Positions 23,136 through 33,665 of a stretch of 64,000 nucleotides of DNA are shown here, piece by piece. This DNA is from Apricaphanius iberus (lineage: Eukaryota > Chordata > Actinopteri > Cyprinodontiformes > Aphaniidae), in assembly GCA_028564705.1 (NCBI GenBank), contig JAPXFQ010002085.1:366501-430500 (forward strand), in the 5' to 3' direction. Numbering within the stretch: the first letter of the stretch is position 1; every line of letters begins with the position of its first letter. The translations under genes and the position numbers were made by a program. The notes under the pieces are model-generated. The model did not search any database. It was not told the DNA's origin and was given only the letters and a program-made list of their open reading frames with translations.

Positions 23136-23190
23136 GTGAAACACCTCACTCTGTTATCAAAGAACCAGGGATTATGTCAAGTAACCCAAC
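23136..23190. repeat. Right arm of 55-bp inverted repeat, DIRS1-like end
   Basis: This is the partner of 22,912-22,966, separated from it by a 169-bp spacer that includes the left terminal repeat. The three mismatches lie in the outer third of the arm. The arm starts GTGAAACACCTCACTCTG and ends GTAACCCAAC. Confidence 0.9.
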
Positions 23191-23309
23191 ATTCTTTTTC
23201 CAACGTCGTTCAATGTTTCACTATGGGAGATATGGCCCACTCCCGAATCACATGCTGGCCCCAGAGCCATACAGGGCAGCCAACCTAAACTGAGCCTCAG
23301 GTGGATCCT

Positions 23310-24260
23310 GACGTCCCCATTTCAAGCACTGCTTGTGCAAGTGATGAACGGGCCACATCCAGCCTGTAAAACCTCACAAATGTGTGTGGAGTCGCTCAGC
23401 TGGCTGCTGCACAGATGTCCTGAATTGACACCCTTCGGAACAAAGCCCAGGAGGTGGCCATGCTCCTGGTAGAATGGGCCCTCACACCTTTAGGGGGCTC
23501 AGAAGCTGCACACTTATATGCCATATACACTTATATACTTTTATGGCCTCCACAATCCAGTGCGCTAACCTTTGGCAGGAAACAGGTTTGCCCCTATGGG
23601 TTGCAGCCCAAGACACAAACAGATACACATTCCTTCTAAAACCAGCTGTCCTATCCACATAAGCCCTCAAAGATCTTCCCGACATAAGCAATTAAGCTTC
23701 TGCTCTTCCATTGAAGAGAATGGTGATGGATGGAATGCCAGTATTTCTACCATAGAACACCTGCAGGATGACTCCATCACCTTGGGCACAAAAGCAGGAT
23801 TAGGTGTCAAACACACCTTGGTGAGCCAGGGTGCCCACTGTAAACAGGCACCACTGACAGACAGCGCGTGTAATCCCTCACTTTCTTAACCGTGGTCAAG
23901 GTTAGGAACAGCATAGTTTTCAAAGAAAGGAATTTCATGCCAATGCCCTCAATAGGTTCAAAGGGATGATAGAAAAGGGCCTCCAGCACCAGAGTGAAGT
24001 CCCACAATGGCACCAGAGGCCTAGCAGTCGGCAATTTATGCCATGCCCCCTTCATGAAGTGGCACACCAAGAGGTGCTGTCCCACAGGTTTGTCACCAAA
24101 TCCTACATGGTAAGCTGAGATAGCAGCTAAATAGACCTTGATGTTTAAAAAAGCTTTCCCCTTTTCCAACAGACTCTGCAGAAAGCAGAACACCTCCGCC
24201 ACAGCACACTGAAAAGAATGGTCTGCCTTTCACCACCACATCCCTCAAAAATGGTGCACC
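23310..24260 (-). pseudogene. DIRS1-like tyrosine recombinase (integrase)
   Basis: This enzyme would integrate the circular DNA copy. On the minus strand the N-terminal part includes LLEKGKAFLNIKVYLAAISA (about 24,170-24,110). Next comes FLSLKTMLFLTLTTVKKVRD at about 23,930-23,870, the region holding the first catalytic arginine in this family (here the frame reads KKVRD). LRAYVDRTAGFRR and LFVSWA...RLAHWIVEAI follow at about 23,670-23,550. At about 23,450-23,310 RAHSTRSMATSWAL supplies the H-x-x-R box and RFYRLDV the active-site tyrosine. At least two in-frame stops and frame changes separate these blocks, so the gene is inactive. Its place downstream of RNase H fits DIRS1 order. Confidence 0.85.
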
Positions 24261-24740
24261 ACTGTAAAGAGAGCGAGTCGAAGATGCCCTTGCATTCTGT
24301 ATAGTGTTGATGACCTCTGGAGGGAGACAAGTTGCATTTCAATTCCCTCCTTCATGGGCCAGGCCCAGAGAGCTATGCGGTCTGGGTGGAGATGGAACAT
24401 TTCTCCACGCGCCTGGGACAGAAGGTCCTATTGGACTGGGAGAGGCCATGGCTCGGCCACTAAAATTTCTACTATCTCTGCCACGCAGGGCTTGGATGAC
24501 CACCAAGGAGCCACCAGGACTAGGGACAGTCCCTGACCCTTCAGAGCGGAGGATATCAGACTGAGTGGTGGGAACATGTACAGCAGTACGTCCAGCCATT
24601 GATGAGCCAGGGCATCCATGCCTAGGGGAGGTCTGCTTCTGTCAGGGAGTAGAACAGCGGAAACTGAAAGTTTTCCCATGAGGCAAAGAGAACTACTGGC
24701 CGTACCTGTACCAAATCTGCTCCGCCACCTGAGGGTGGAG
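24260..24740 (-). pseudogene. DIRS1-like linker between RNase H and recombinase
   Basis: Minus-strand translation at about 24,640-24,430 reads MDALAHQWLDVLLYMFPPLS and then LSLVLVAPWWSSKPCVAEIV. This is the conserved region that follows RNase H in DIRS1-like polyproteins, normally preceded by a DLFAS.....PLFYSLT-like segment that is present here in another frame (about 24,690-24,650). It contains frame changes. Plus-strand open frames at 24,304-24,564 are shadows. Confidence 0.75.
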
Positions 24741-25110
24741 TCTCCACTCTCCCTACAGGGGGTTTCCCCTGGACAGGAGATCCGCCCCCTTTTACAGAAC
24801 GCCGGAGATGTGGGTCACCCGGATTGAAAGAATTTCTCTGTGCAGCTGCAAGGAGCGGTTCCCCCCATGACGGTTTATATAAGCCACGATGGTGGAAGTG
24901 TCCGTCTTCATCAAAACATGTCAGCCCTCTATATAGGCCCGAAAATGTTTCAAAGCTAGGAAGACTGCCCAGAGTTCCAGAACATCTATGTGAAGCCACG
25001 TAGCGTTCACGGTTCTGCTCATCATGGCGGCGCCCCAACCCCTTAGGGAGGCGCCCGTCGTCGTGGTAACCCAGAAAGTTGCAGCGCCCTGCGGGATAGC
25101 CAGTGAGAAA
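24740..25110 (-). pseudogene. DIRS1-like RNase H domain
   Basis: The minus-strand frame entering at about 25,060 reads WGAAMMSRTVNATWLHIDVL and ELWAVFLALKHFRAY, with the conserved glutamate. After one TGA stop it reads HVLMKTDTSTIVAYINRHGG, with the aspartate of the next motif. Downstream are THISGVL and KGADLLSRGNPL, a sequence typical of DIRS1 elements. The domain would degrade the RNA strand of the RNA-DNA hybrid. The TGA falls at a CGA-like arginine position, consistent with CpG decay. An overlapping minus-strand frame (24,622-25,038) is a shadow. Confidence 0.85.
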
Positions 25111-25329
25111 AGTGTGAGGTCAAAGAGCTGCCACGCATACAGGCGAAATTTTCACCTTGCAGTAAAGGTGGCGACGGGAGCAAATTTTCAGCGAGGCAAC
25201 CCATCTCTGAAAATCCATCATCATCTGAACCCCGAGTTGCACAACTGAAATCAGTGAGGCCATGAGGCCCAGGAGATGCAGACACAGCCTGGATAAAACC
25301 ACTTTTCCCAGCTGAAAAAGCACAGCGCA

Positions 25330-26130
25330 CTGGGTGAATGAAGAAATTCTCCACTCTGATAGTATGATATGAGAGGGAGTTTAACTTCAGACCTAAATAT
25401 TTCACGCATTGTGTGGGGACCAGGTGGCTCTTGGGCCAGTTTATTCTGAAGCCGAGACTGATCAGGTGATTTATCACCGCCTTACAGTCGCTGAGTGCCT
25501 GTGCCTGTGAACAGGAGCATATCAGGTAATCGTCTATGTACGTAAGTATTCTGATACCGTGCATCCTCAGGGAAGATAACGCTGCTTCTACACATTTGAC
25601 CGAAAACCCTTGGTGCTAATGACAGCCCAAACAGTATCATTTGGTACTCGAAGGCTTTCTCTTGATACTCAAACTTGAAAAACTTCCTGTGTGGAGCATA
25701 TATCACTATGTGAAAATAAGCATCTGAGAGGTTGATTTTCACAAACCAATATCCCCTATGGATAGACCGACATAATACTTTGTGTGTGATCATTCTGAAA
25801 CTGTACTTCCATAAGGGCCTGTTCAACACACGCAGATCCAGATTGAGACGGAGTGACGTAATGTCTTTCATTGGATTGAGGAAATAGCGGGAGTAAAAGC
25901 CCTGCCATACCTCGTCATCCGGGACCACTCTAATCGCCTGTTTGTCTTACAGGGATGAAATCTTGTCCTCCAGGACGTGTGCTGAATCCACTCGGGCTGC
26001 TGAAACCAATACGCCATTGAAACAAGGTGGTTTTGAGGCAAATTGTATCCTGTTACCCCGGGAGATGGTGGTCTGGACCCAAGGAGGGACTGCACATGCA
26101 CGCCATTCCTCTGCGTGCGCAGTTAGAGAA
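25330..26130 (-). pseudogene. DIRS1-like reverse transcriptase
   Basis: On the minus strand the domain starts with CAVPPWVQTTISRGNRIQFA (about 26,115-26,055) and SAARVDSAHVLEDKISSL. After an in-frame stop it continues as DDEVWQGFYSRYFLNP and LRLNLDLRVLNR. Motif A is WFVKINLSDAYFHI, keeping the catalytic aspartate, and the next block is FGLSLAPRVFGQM. A frameshift follows at about 25,575. Motif C then reads RILTYIDDYLICS (about 25,560-25,520), with both aspartates, and KYLGLKLNSLSYH closes the domain near 25,370. It would copy the element's RNA into DNA but is split by at least one stop and one frameshift. Confidence 0.9.
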
Positions 26131-26670
26131 TCCCCACATGATGTGACTCCGCCCCTTCCAGGAGTGGCTCTCCCCTCGAGAGGGGCACAAACACCTCCTT
26201 GAGGGCACAACGGAGCATGACATTTTTTTTAGGGTGGCTTTCTATCCTTGGCCATAAGCCTGCCTGCAGAGAAGCTTTCCTTATTTTCACATTTTCCCCC
26301 TGAACCAGCTGTGTGCTAGGGTTCTCTTGAGTGCTTGGTGACACTAACAAGGTACGGTTTTGTGCTTGGAAACTTACAGCCCTGAGACAATCTGTGTTTC
26401 GCCACGCTCGTGCTTCTCTTTGAACATGAGAGGGAGAACAAAGTCTGATCTCTGCTGAACTTTGAACCACCAGAGGTTCTGAGAGTATGAGGTCATTCAC
26501 TACATAGATTTTATCCCACAGGACAGGTTTAGTTGACCCTGTGTGACTACATTGAAAAAAAACATTTACTGTCTAGCGTATTTATACATACTCTGGTAAA
26601 TACATGCAGTAACGCAATCTATTTTAGAAGGAAGAGAGATAGTGGACAAAGCTCAAAAACAGACCTGCGG

Positions 26671-27353
26671 TTAGGGTTCAGGTGGTAGGCTGTGGATTTC
26701 CAGCTTAGAGCAGCCCTTGACAGGAAGTTTGCTCCTGAACGAGCTCGACCAGAAGCAGCTGGCCTCCTTCATGCATGCCGGAACAGCTGTCAAAGGCTGT
26801 TTTGCAGGCAGCAGAGCTGCTGGAAGCCTCTTGCCATCATAGAGATCCCGTTCAGGCCCCTCTGCATCCTGTGTCGTCGGCCAGGGTATACCCAGTTTCG
26901 CCGCCGCACATCTGCAGACCTCATACAGGTCGCTGTCAACTGGGGGGGCTGAGACTGGTGCTGGAAAGGCAGAGTCATCATCCTCCTCCTTCATGGTATC
27001 CATGTCAAGGAGGTCGAAGTTGGCATCATCCTCCACTTCGTCTATGCCCGCGAGCTCCCCACTTACTAAGCCCCCTCAAACAGCGGTGGCATGGATGGGG
27101 AATCCTCCTCAATCATTTCCATCCAGCCTGCAGTAGCTTGCGATAGATGGGTGCAGTCTGTAGCCACAGCTGTTCTGGCTGAGAGACACAGGTCCTGGTT
27201 GTCAGCCACAGCTACCTTGAGTCGCCTTTCTAATATTTTCTTGGGCATCGATGCGCCTTGCTGGCACCCTTGTGGGTTTAGTGCGCATGCATGCAATGCA
27301 CGTAGGGTTAGGGTCCCTGCCTGAGATGGAGGCCCCAAATTGACGCGGGGCAA
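26671..27353 (-). pseudogene. DIRS1-like gag
   Basis: The first minus-strand segment (27,353-27,066) contains CALNPQGCQQGASMPKKILE and ends near MPPLFEGA. A one-base frame change at about 27,066 leads into the second segment (27,036-26,671): EVEDDANFDLLDMDTMKEED, then CRCAAAKLGIPWPTTQ, ERDLYDGKRLPAALLPAKQ, LTAVPACMKEASCFW and VKGCSKLEIHSLPP. These blocks, in this order, characterise the gag protein of fish DIRS1-like elements, which would package element RNA. The C-terminal part is absent; the reading stops at 26,671. Plus-strand frames at 26,692-27,146 are shadows. Confidence 0.82.
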
Positions 27354-27800
27354 GGGCAGAATTTAGCCTCCTCAGAGTTAGGTTTCGGTTCGCTACCAGG
27401 AGTAGCGGTAGCCAACATTATGTTAGCTCTCGAACTGTGCTGAAAACAGGGTCTAAATCCGGAATTCAGCGTCTGAGAGATTTAGCTCACCATAAAACGT
27501 TAGCTGACAACAACTATACTAGCAAGTTAATGCTACACGAATTAAGCTCACCTTGACACGCTAGCTTAGCTTCACATCTTGTAGTTTAGAGCTACCAACA
27601 GTTCGCCTTCACGAAGACACTGTCTGAATTTGGGAAGATCACTTCACTGTAAAGTGCTAACCCAGCACGATCCAGAACAGAGCCCAGATACCTGCGTTCG
27701 GCGATGTATAGCTCGACGGGACGCCTGAGAACAGTTGAACAGATTTCCAAGCTAGCCTTGATGCACTGAGCAACCTTTTAGTTCTCATGGGAAGAAAGCG

Positions 27801-27853
27801 AGAATAAGTCAGAAGGGGTAGGTTGGCCGTGAAATAGGATGGTGGGAGGAGCC
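27801..27853. repeat. DIRS1-like inverted terminal repeat, right
   Basis: The reverse complement reads GGCTCCTCCCACCATCC, then GGCCAACCTACCCC and GACTTATTC, matching the left repeat at 23,044-23,093. No counterpart of the 55-bp arms is seen beyond it, so the element's outer right end is probably lost. Confidence 0.75.
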
Positions 27854-27890
27854 ACGGACATGGCTCGAGACGTGATCAGCCTGTTCAGCC

Positions 27891-29130
27891 CAGCAGAAGA
27901 AGTCTACACAGAGAGCTGTGGTGCTGTAAACCACGGTGTGTGAAAGGGAGATTGAATCACGGCATTTGACAGCAAAAACTGGATTACACAATTAAAAATT
28001 GTTCCTGTAGTGAGCTGAGGGATCCCGCTCTTATAAGGTCGCCTGTTTGCAATGACCATTTCAGCCCTCCTCTTCATGCAAGCAGTCTAAACCTGCCATT
28101 CATAGCGAGAAAACTCTCTGAAACACAGATACACAACCCACCGAACAATTTGACACTTAACATGAGGGTCAGAGATATTTATGAATCGGGAGAACAATCT
28201 TTGTATGAGTTTTGTGAGCTCACGGTGTGGAGCAGTGTCACAGAGTCATATTAGAAATGAGGGGAAACAAGCTCTGTCAGGGAAAAAACACAAACGGACT
28301 GCAGCAGAAAGAGGGCTAAACATAACACTAACATACATTTATTTCACTGGAGTCTGGGAAGGAGTAGCAAATAAAATGAACACCATGTTGTATCAATATG
28401 GAAGTAATACAAATATTTACTGTTTCCAGCTCTTTATGAGTCTTGATTTGATGGTGAGATCTTTTTTTATAATGTGAAAAATATAAGAGATTCCTCATTT
28501 TGCACATAGCTATGTTTAAAAATTCTTGAACCACAGCACAGTTAAATTTGTGAAAATATTTGTGAATAACAGTAATTGTGGATCTATTAGGTTATTTGGT
28601 AAATTGTTTTCAGTCATCATAATTAGCCCACACACTTTTTTGTTCAATAAATATGACTAGAATGGAAAAAAGTTGTATTCAGAAAAATATAAATGGAAAA
28701 AGTGAAACTTTTGAAATTAAGCATTTCTAACATAATTAAATACATTTCATAAGGTTGGAGAGTTGATAAGAAAAACACTGAAATTATGTAGCCTCCCTTT
28801 AAAAAAATATGTGATAAACTGATGAAGCTGACAGGTGATCAATGCTCAGTTTTTAAAAAGTGTTGAATGTTACAGTTTAGTCCAAAAATGCACATCCCAG
28901 TAAATCAGTTAAGTTTCTGTTCTGAGCATCACACAGACTGAGCAGTCTGGATTAAATTTTACCAACTGAGTTAATAAACTGAACTTGGAAATAGTGCTAA
29001 CACCTAAAACAATAAAATAAGCTGCAACCATTTGAAGTAGTTGCATCTTATTTAATTAATCTTTTTTTCGTGATCAATATATTATGTGACAGTGTGGGGG
29101 TCCTGTCACAATGACTCTGATTAATCATCT
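27891..29130. other. Non-coding stretch, no gene seen
   Basis: The first 150 bp may be eroded DIRS1 5' sequence. The rest is AT-rich and has no recognisable repeat or exon. Confidence 0.45.
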
Positions 29131-29200
29131 GCCCTGGCTGACTGGTTAGTGCGCATAACTCTCACCCGGGAGGCGTGGGATCAAATTCCACCCAGCCCTT
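29131..29200 (+). mobile_element. tRNA-like SINE head (degenerate)
   Basis: GGCTGACTGGTTAGTGCGC followed by ACTCTCACC and GGGATCAAATTCC resembles the A box, anticodon arm and B box of a tRNA-Glu-like gene. The acceptor stem does not pair properly and the B box is mutated, so this is a tRNA-derived repeat head, not a functional tRNA. Confidence 0.5.
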
Positions 29201-29280
29201 GTGTACCTTGGCACAATTAAATGCAAGGTGCTGGTGCCAGTAGTTTGTATCAATAACTTATGCAAAGTATCAACTTAGCG

Positions 29281-29343
29281 GGGGGGGAATTCTGTTCTGT
29301 AGGGGGGTCAAGGCGGCAAATAATTGAGAAGCACTGCCCTAGT
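29281..29343. mobile_element. Right-end fragment of a hAT MITE
   Basis: GGGGGGTCAAGGCGGCAAAT followed by AATTGAGAAGCACTGCCCTAG is the familiar terminus of a fish hAT MITE family. No matching left end or TSD was located. Confidence 0.45.
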
Positions 29344-29774
29344 GAAACACTGAACGATTTTTAGAAAAAGAACCTATTTTTTGATTACAATACTTTTAAT
29401 GAAGAAAATTACACTTTTTGTACTCTACTGGCCACCATCTTTAAATTTTTTTTGTCATCCACATGGACAGTCTGCAAACCACACACACATACACACACAC
29501 ACTTGTTCAACTGGCTAAGAGACACACTCCATGAGATTTCTAAGGTTGTGCTTTGAACACCATTAAACGTTGCTTGTATACATCTGTTTAGAAACAGCAT
29601 TGACATGTGTTTAGTTATTTAGTGGATAAAATATAAGGCAATTTACACATTTTAAACTAGGCGAATTGTTAACTGTGAGGCTAAAATGTGTGTTGCAGTT
29701 TGTTATGTAATTTTTCTTTTTCTATACGTTTCAGTTACTTGGAGGTAAAACATTTATAAAGAAAGCATGGTAAC
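29344..29774. other. Non-coding stretch, no gene seen
   Basis: It contains a short AC-rich run at 29,480-29,502 and nothing else recognisable. Confidence 0.5.
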
Positions 29775-29919
29775 TAGAGTGCGGAGCAGGCCACATTTTT
29801 ATGTCCTAGCCCGACCTGATGCTACCACGGAGAAGAAATAACCACCTTTCTAAATATCTGTCCGAACCCGGCCCAGCCCGTCGGGCATCGTCGGGCTTGG
29901 GTCGGGTATCCATGCTCTA
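29775..29919. mobile_element. Small MITE rich in CCCGAC/GTCGGG motifs
   Basis: The ends are TAGAGTGCGG and CCATGCTCTA, a short inverted pair. The interior contains CCCGACCTGATGC on one side and GTCGGGCTTGGGTCGGGTAT on the other. This resembles a common fish hAT-related MITE. The flanks ATGGTAAC and ATGACGAC agree at only five of eight positions, so any TSD is eroded. Confidence 0.55.
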
Positions 29920-30067
29920 ATGACGACATATTGTGAGGACAGCAAAAGTTGTCATAACATTTTTTGTAAAAACTGATATTGATCATTTACGATATTACAT
30001 TTTAATTTTACGTGTAGCCACACACAACAGAAGTTGTCTGAGTTTCTGATGTTGGTTACAAATAGTG

Positions 30068-30437
30068 GCTGCACGGTGGCGCAATGGTTAGCACTGTTGC
30101 CTTGCAGCAAGAAGGTTGTGGGTCCATATTCCGGCCCAGGGTCTTTCTGCATGGAGTTTGCATGTTCTCCCCGTGCATGCGTGGGTTCCCTCCGGGTACT
30201 CAGGCTTCCTCCCACAGTCCAAAAACATGACTGTCAGGTTAATTGATCACTGTAAATTGTCCTTAGGTGTGAGTGTGGTTGTTCGTCCTGTCTGTCTCTA
30301 TGTGGCCCTGTGATGGACTGGCGACCTGTCCAGGGTGTACCCCGCCTCTCGCCCGTTGATAGCTGGAGATAGGCACCAGCACCCCCGCGACCCATTAAGG
30401 ATTAAGCGGTTAAGAAAATGGATGGATGGATGGACTA
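30068..30437 (+). mobile_element. tRNA-derived SINE, family 2, copy 2, with 12-bp TSD
   Basis: It starts GCTGCACGGTGGCGCAATGG, with an A-box-like TGGCGCAATGG. A degraded B box lies near 30,120. The family body ends in GATGGATGGATGG. The identical 12-mer TTACAAATAGTG lies immediately outside at 30,056-30,067 and 30,438-30,449, a target-site duplication typical of LINE-driven insertion. This is the most complete of the three copies in the window. Confidence 0.94.
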
Positions 30438-30657
30438 TTACAAATAGTGTACCTTAAACACTAATAAGTATAACATGTTTGATCTAAATAATCAAGTGAT
30501 GAAAGGGAAAATAGGCCAAAATATATACTTCTGATGTTAACACACAAGCTTCCTTAATAGTATTAACTTTAAAGTGTTTCAGAATGGCCTTAAAGACTAT
30601 CCCTAAAGAATGCAAGATGTTCAAAGCTACACCTAACTCAAAAAGAAGAAACTCCCT

Positions 30658-30660
<3 letters not shown>

Positions 30661-30689
<29 letters not shown>
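30661..30689. repeat. (AC)n microsatellite
   Basis: About 14 AC units, uninterrupted. Confidence 0.95.
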
Positions 30690-30692
<3 letters not shown>

Positions 30693-31156
30693 TATTCACA
30701 ATAGGGTGGGGGTCAGGTGTGGGGTAAGGCTGTGAAGGTCTCTAATAGGCTCCCCTGACACATGAGGTGTCAACAGTGGAGATAGATGTCAACACACTCA
30801 CACATGGACATGTTTAAAAAAATTGGCAACCTGAACCAGATACGCCCAGCTGTCCATATCTAATTCACTCGACATAAAGATGTTGGACAAATAAGAAAAG
30901 AAAATGTGTTCTCCTATTTAAACACTAACTGTTTTTGTTAAGTGGTTTTGTACTAGATTTTCAACTATTTCACCGTTTCCTCGAATCTGTTCTCCTCCAC
31001 TGAGGTTAAACAGGACAGATAATCACTTTCATAATGTACCACACATCATTTGTTACCTTTTTTAAATTTTGTTTATTACTGCTCGTGTTTGATCATTCCT
31101 CAAATGAACTATGTTATCTCCATGTGTGCCATATAACATGTGAAATGAAATGTCTA

Positions 31157-31215
31157 GTGTGTGTGTGTGTGTGTGTGGGTGTGTATGGGTGTGTGTGGGT
31201 GTGCGTGCGTGCGTG
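31157..31215. repeat. Imperfect (GT)n microsatellite
   Basis: A GT tract interrupted by GGGTGTGTATGGG-type units. Confidence 0.92.
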
Positions 31216-31458
31216 TGCAAGTTGGCAAGTATATGTTTAAGTGAGTGCACATGTGCGTGTCGTTATGGATTGCCACATTGTGGACCTGACAGGATCATAA
31301 TTACGAGTAGTGATGAAATCTACCAAGTGTTTTCTCCCTGCATGGTTGTTTTGTTTGTGCGTGTGTGTAATATTTGTCATCCATGGCAGCACGCTCCCTG
31401 TTAGCACACAGTAACTATGATCACACTTCCATCTTCTGCTAATAGGACCATGAGACAG

Positions 31459-31609
<151 letters not shown>

Positions 31610-31759
31610 CAAGTGTTTTGCTACACTTACTTGTCAAGTATTGCAGTGAGTGAAAAGTCTGAGTGAGTGTCACACTCTGACCTCTTCAGCACATAACGGC
31701 ATTTTCCCTCCCTGCATTGGCCTGTGATCCAGCTGTACCTGCTTGTAGTAAATTCACAG

Positions 31760-31990
31760 TGAGGGTGAAACGGTCAGGAGGTGTTGGGAAGGTAGAAGGG
31801 AGAAGAAGATGGAGGAAAGATGAGAGGAGTCAACAGAGAGAGGGTGAGGGAGAGAGATGGGAGGCGCTCAATTTGCCATCACGGGTGCAACGGGGCAGAA
31901 AGTATCTAAGAAAGTGGATGAGTATCCTTGTGTTTGTGTGCATGCATGAGAGAGGGAGAGAAACGAAGAGAGAGTGAACGTTTACGTGTG
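31760..31990. other. Purine-rich tract
   Basis: The plus strand is dominated by A and G (GGAAGGTAGAAGGGAGAAGA, GAGAGAGGGTGAGGGAGAGA). The open frame across it (31,717-31,977) reflects this composition and is not supported as coding. Confidence 0.7.

Positions 31991-31994
<4 letters not shown>

Positions 31995-32021
<27 letters not shown>
31995..32021. repeat. (GT)n microsatellite
   Basis: About 13 GT units, uninterrupted. Confidence 0.93.
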
Positions 32022-32600
32022 CTAACAAGGGAGAAAAGACAACTCATTTGAATGTCAGATACAGGGAAGCGTGGCATGCAGGGCAGGAAGAATGAGGCGA
32101 GGAGGGATGAGAAGAATGAATATGGATTACGGGGATGAAGATTCTATTATTTTCTGCCCGTCTCTCTGATCTCTTTGTCGCAATGCTATAGGTTCGTGTA
32201 CGGAAATGTGTGTGTGTCTGTGAGAGTGTGTGAAGGTGTTTGTATGTGTTGAAAGTGTGTTAGAGAAAGTACAGGTTTGTAAAAGAGAAACCATATTTAC
32301 TCATGTGATGTCTACATCATTTTGTAATAGTCATTGTGAGTGTGGAAATGTTTGACAACAGAATCTGTTTTTCAGAATCTGTTTTAAGATTTTTGAGAAA
32401 GTTCTGACATATCAGGTCTTATTAAAAAATTAGCTTTTTCAGAAGTTTTAGGGTGCTTTCATTCCGCTGTAATCAAACTCAAACTTGTTGGCCCAAAAAG
32501 ACCAGTTTGTTTGGGTAGGCATGAATGCACAATCAAACTCAGATGCTAACCAAAAAGTGCACTCTGGAGCAACTAAAACCTCTGGTACGGTTTGATTGTA

Positions 32601-33415
32601 CAATGGACCAAAAAGGTATTTGGCATCCACTGTGTGTGCAAATTGTCTCATTTAAAAAATAAGAGAGGTCTGAAATGTGTATTATAAGTACACCTTAACT
32701 GTCAGAGACATAATGTGAAAAAAAACAACAAGTCCAATTGTATGATTGTTTTTAAATAATGTATTTGTAAAATGTTTTTGGTCAATTACAATTGTTCCCC
32801 TCAATACTTTTGCATCCAGAAGGTTTCTGTCCAACTTTAGATGGGCCTCGATTTGTGCTGACTTAAGCAGGGGTACCTTTCAAACACAGAAGGATTTTGA
32901 TCCATGAGGACATAGTGTGTTAGTAATAGTAACCTTTCTTACTGTGGTCCCAGCTTTCATCAGGTCCAGTAATTCCTGTGTAGTCCTCTTCTTTCTCTAG
33001 ATTATGCGTACTCCATGAGGTGAGCACTTGCATGGAGCCTCAATCTGATGGAAATAATTGCTCCAACTGTTGATCTCTTCTGACCAAGCTGCTTGCCTAT
33101 TTTAGATTGGCTCATCACAATCTTGTGGAGGTGTTCAATCTTGTCCCTCGTGTTCTTAGACAGCTCTCTGGTCTTAGCCATGGTGGAGGTTGGAGTCTGA
33201 CTTTTTGAAGGTGTAGATATGTATATATTTTTACTGATCACAAGTTCAAACAGAAGCTATTAATACAGGTATCAAGTAGCGGATAGAAGGGTTTCTTAAA
33301 GAAGATGTAACATGTCTGAATGCCAAAAGTATTGCTTATACAAATACATTATTTTTAAATCCTTCCAATGTGTTTTCTTGGATTTTTTTCTACATTCTGA
33401 CTTTTAAAGACCTCT
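32601..33415 (-). mobile_element. Tc1-like element, internally deleted, nested in family 1
   Basis: It begins after TA (32,599-32,600) with CAATGGACCAAAAAGGTATT and then ATAAGAGAGGTCTGAAATG. The right subterminal match is CTTTTAAAGACCTCT at about 33,401-33,415. The outermost right bases are missing. At about 0.8 kb it is half the usual length. Confidence 0.82.
33000..33185 (-). pseudogene. Tc1-like transposase N-terminal remnant
   Basis: Minus-strand translation begins [20 protein letters not shown], continues with [18 protein letters not shown], then breaks. This is the N-terminal paired helix-turn-helix region that binds the terminal repeats. A further transposase-like fragment lies at about 32,830-32,990 in other frames. 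No DDE catalytic residues remain. Confidence 0.85.
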
Positions 33416-33665
33416 GGCACATTTGCCAAATACAACCCTAAAACCACTCAAATGTGATGTCATGCCATGTTCATCTTTTTATATTTTACAGAACAGAAAG
33501 TGTCCCTGTGTTCAGTGCTCCGTTGTGCAGCGCCACCATAGATGAGGTGGTAAACATGATGCTTTTATCTTGTATGACAAAGTGCAATGTGAAAACAAAC
33601 AGCAGCTAAAAAAATCCTAAAAAAACAAACATGTGTTACGATGTTGATCCCCAAACAAACAGACA

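Larger units (their letters stand above)
22912..27890 (-). mobile_element. DIRS1-like tyrosine-recombinase retrotransposon
   Basis: A minus-strand element of about 5 kb, GC-richer than its flanks. From 5' (right) to 3' (left) it carries gag, reverse transcriptase, RNase H and a tyrosine recombinase, the gene order of DIRS1-like elements. It lacks long terminal repeats. Instead it has inverted terminal sequences: 23,044-23,093 pairs with the reverse complement of 27,801-27,853 (both include GGCTCC, CCCAC, GCCAACCTACCCC and GACT.ATTC). The left end also has two 55-bp inverted arms. All reading frames are broken by a few stops and frameshifts, so it is dead but fairly young. The right outer end seems truncated at about 27,890. 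Confidence 0.92.
32449..33665 (+). mobile_element. Non-autonomous DNA-transposon-like repeat, family 1, copy C (split)
   Basis: The left arm 32,449-32,600 begins TAGGGTGCTTTCATTCCGCT, matching the terminal sequence of copy B. The right arm 33,416-33,660 shares ACATTTGCCAAA, GAAAGTGTCCCTGTGTTCAG and GCGCCACCATAGATGAGG with copy A. A Tc1-like element occupies the gap. The right terminus is not clear. Confidence 0.6.

Noticed and set aside
24622..25038. 138-residue minus-strand frame as a protein
   Set aside because: It overlaps the true RNase H frame, which carries the LELWAVFLALKHF and AYINRHGG motifs; this frame does not.
24304..27324. Several plus-strand open frames over the DIRS1-like element
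   Set aside because: They are shadows of the minus-strand gag, reverse transcriptase and RNase H frames, whose motifs are recognisable.
22912..27890. Endogenous retrovirus
   Set aside because: No long terminal repeats, protease, envelope or DDE integrase; the tyrosine recombinase and inverted termini indicate a DIRS1-like retrotransposon.
29131..29200. Functional tRNA-Glu gene
   Set aside because: B box mutated and stems do not pair; better read as a SINE head.
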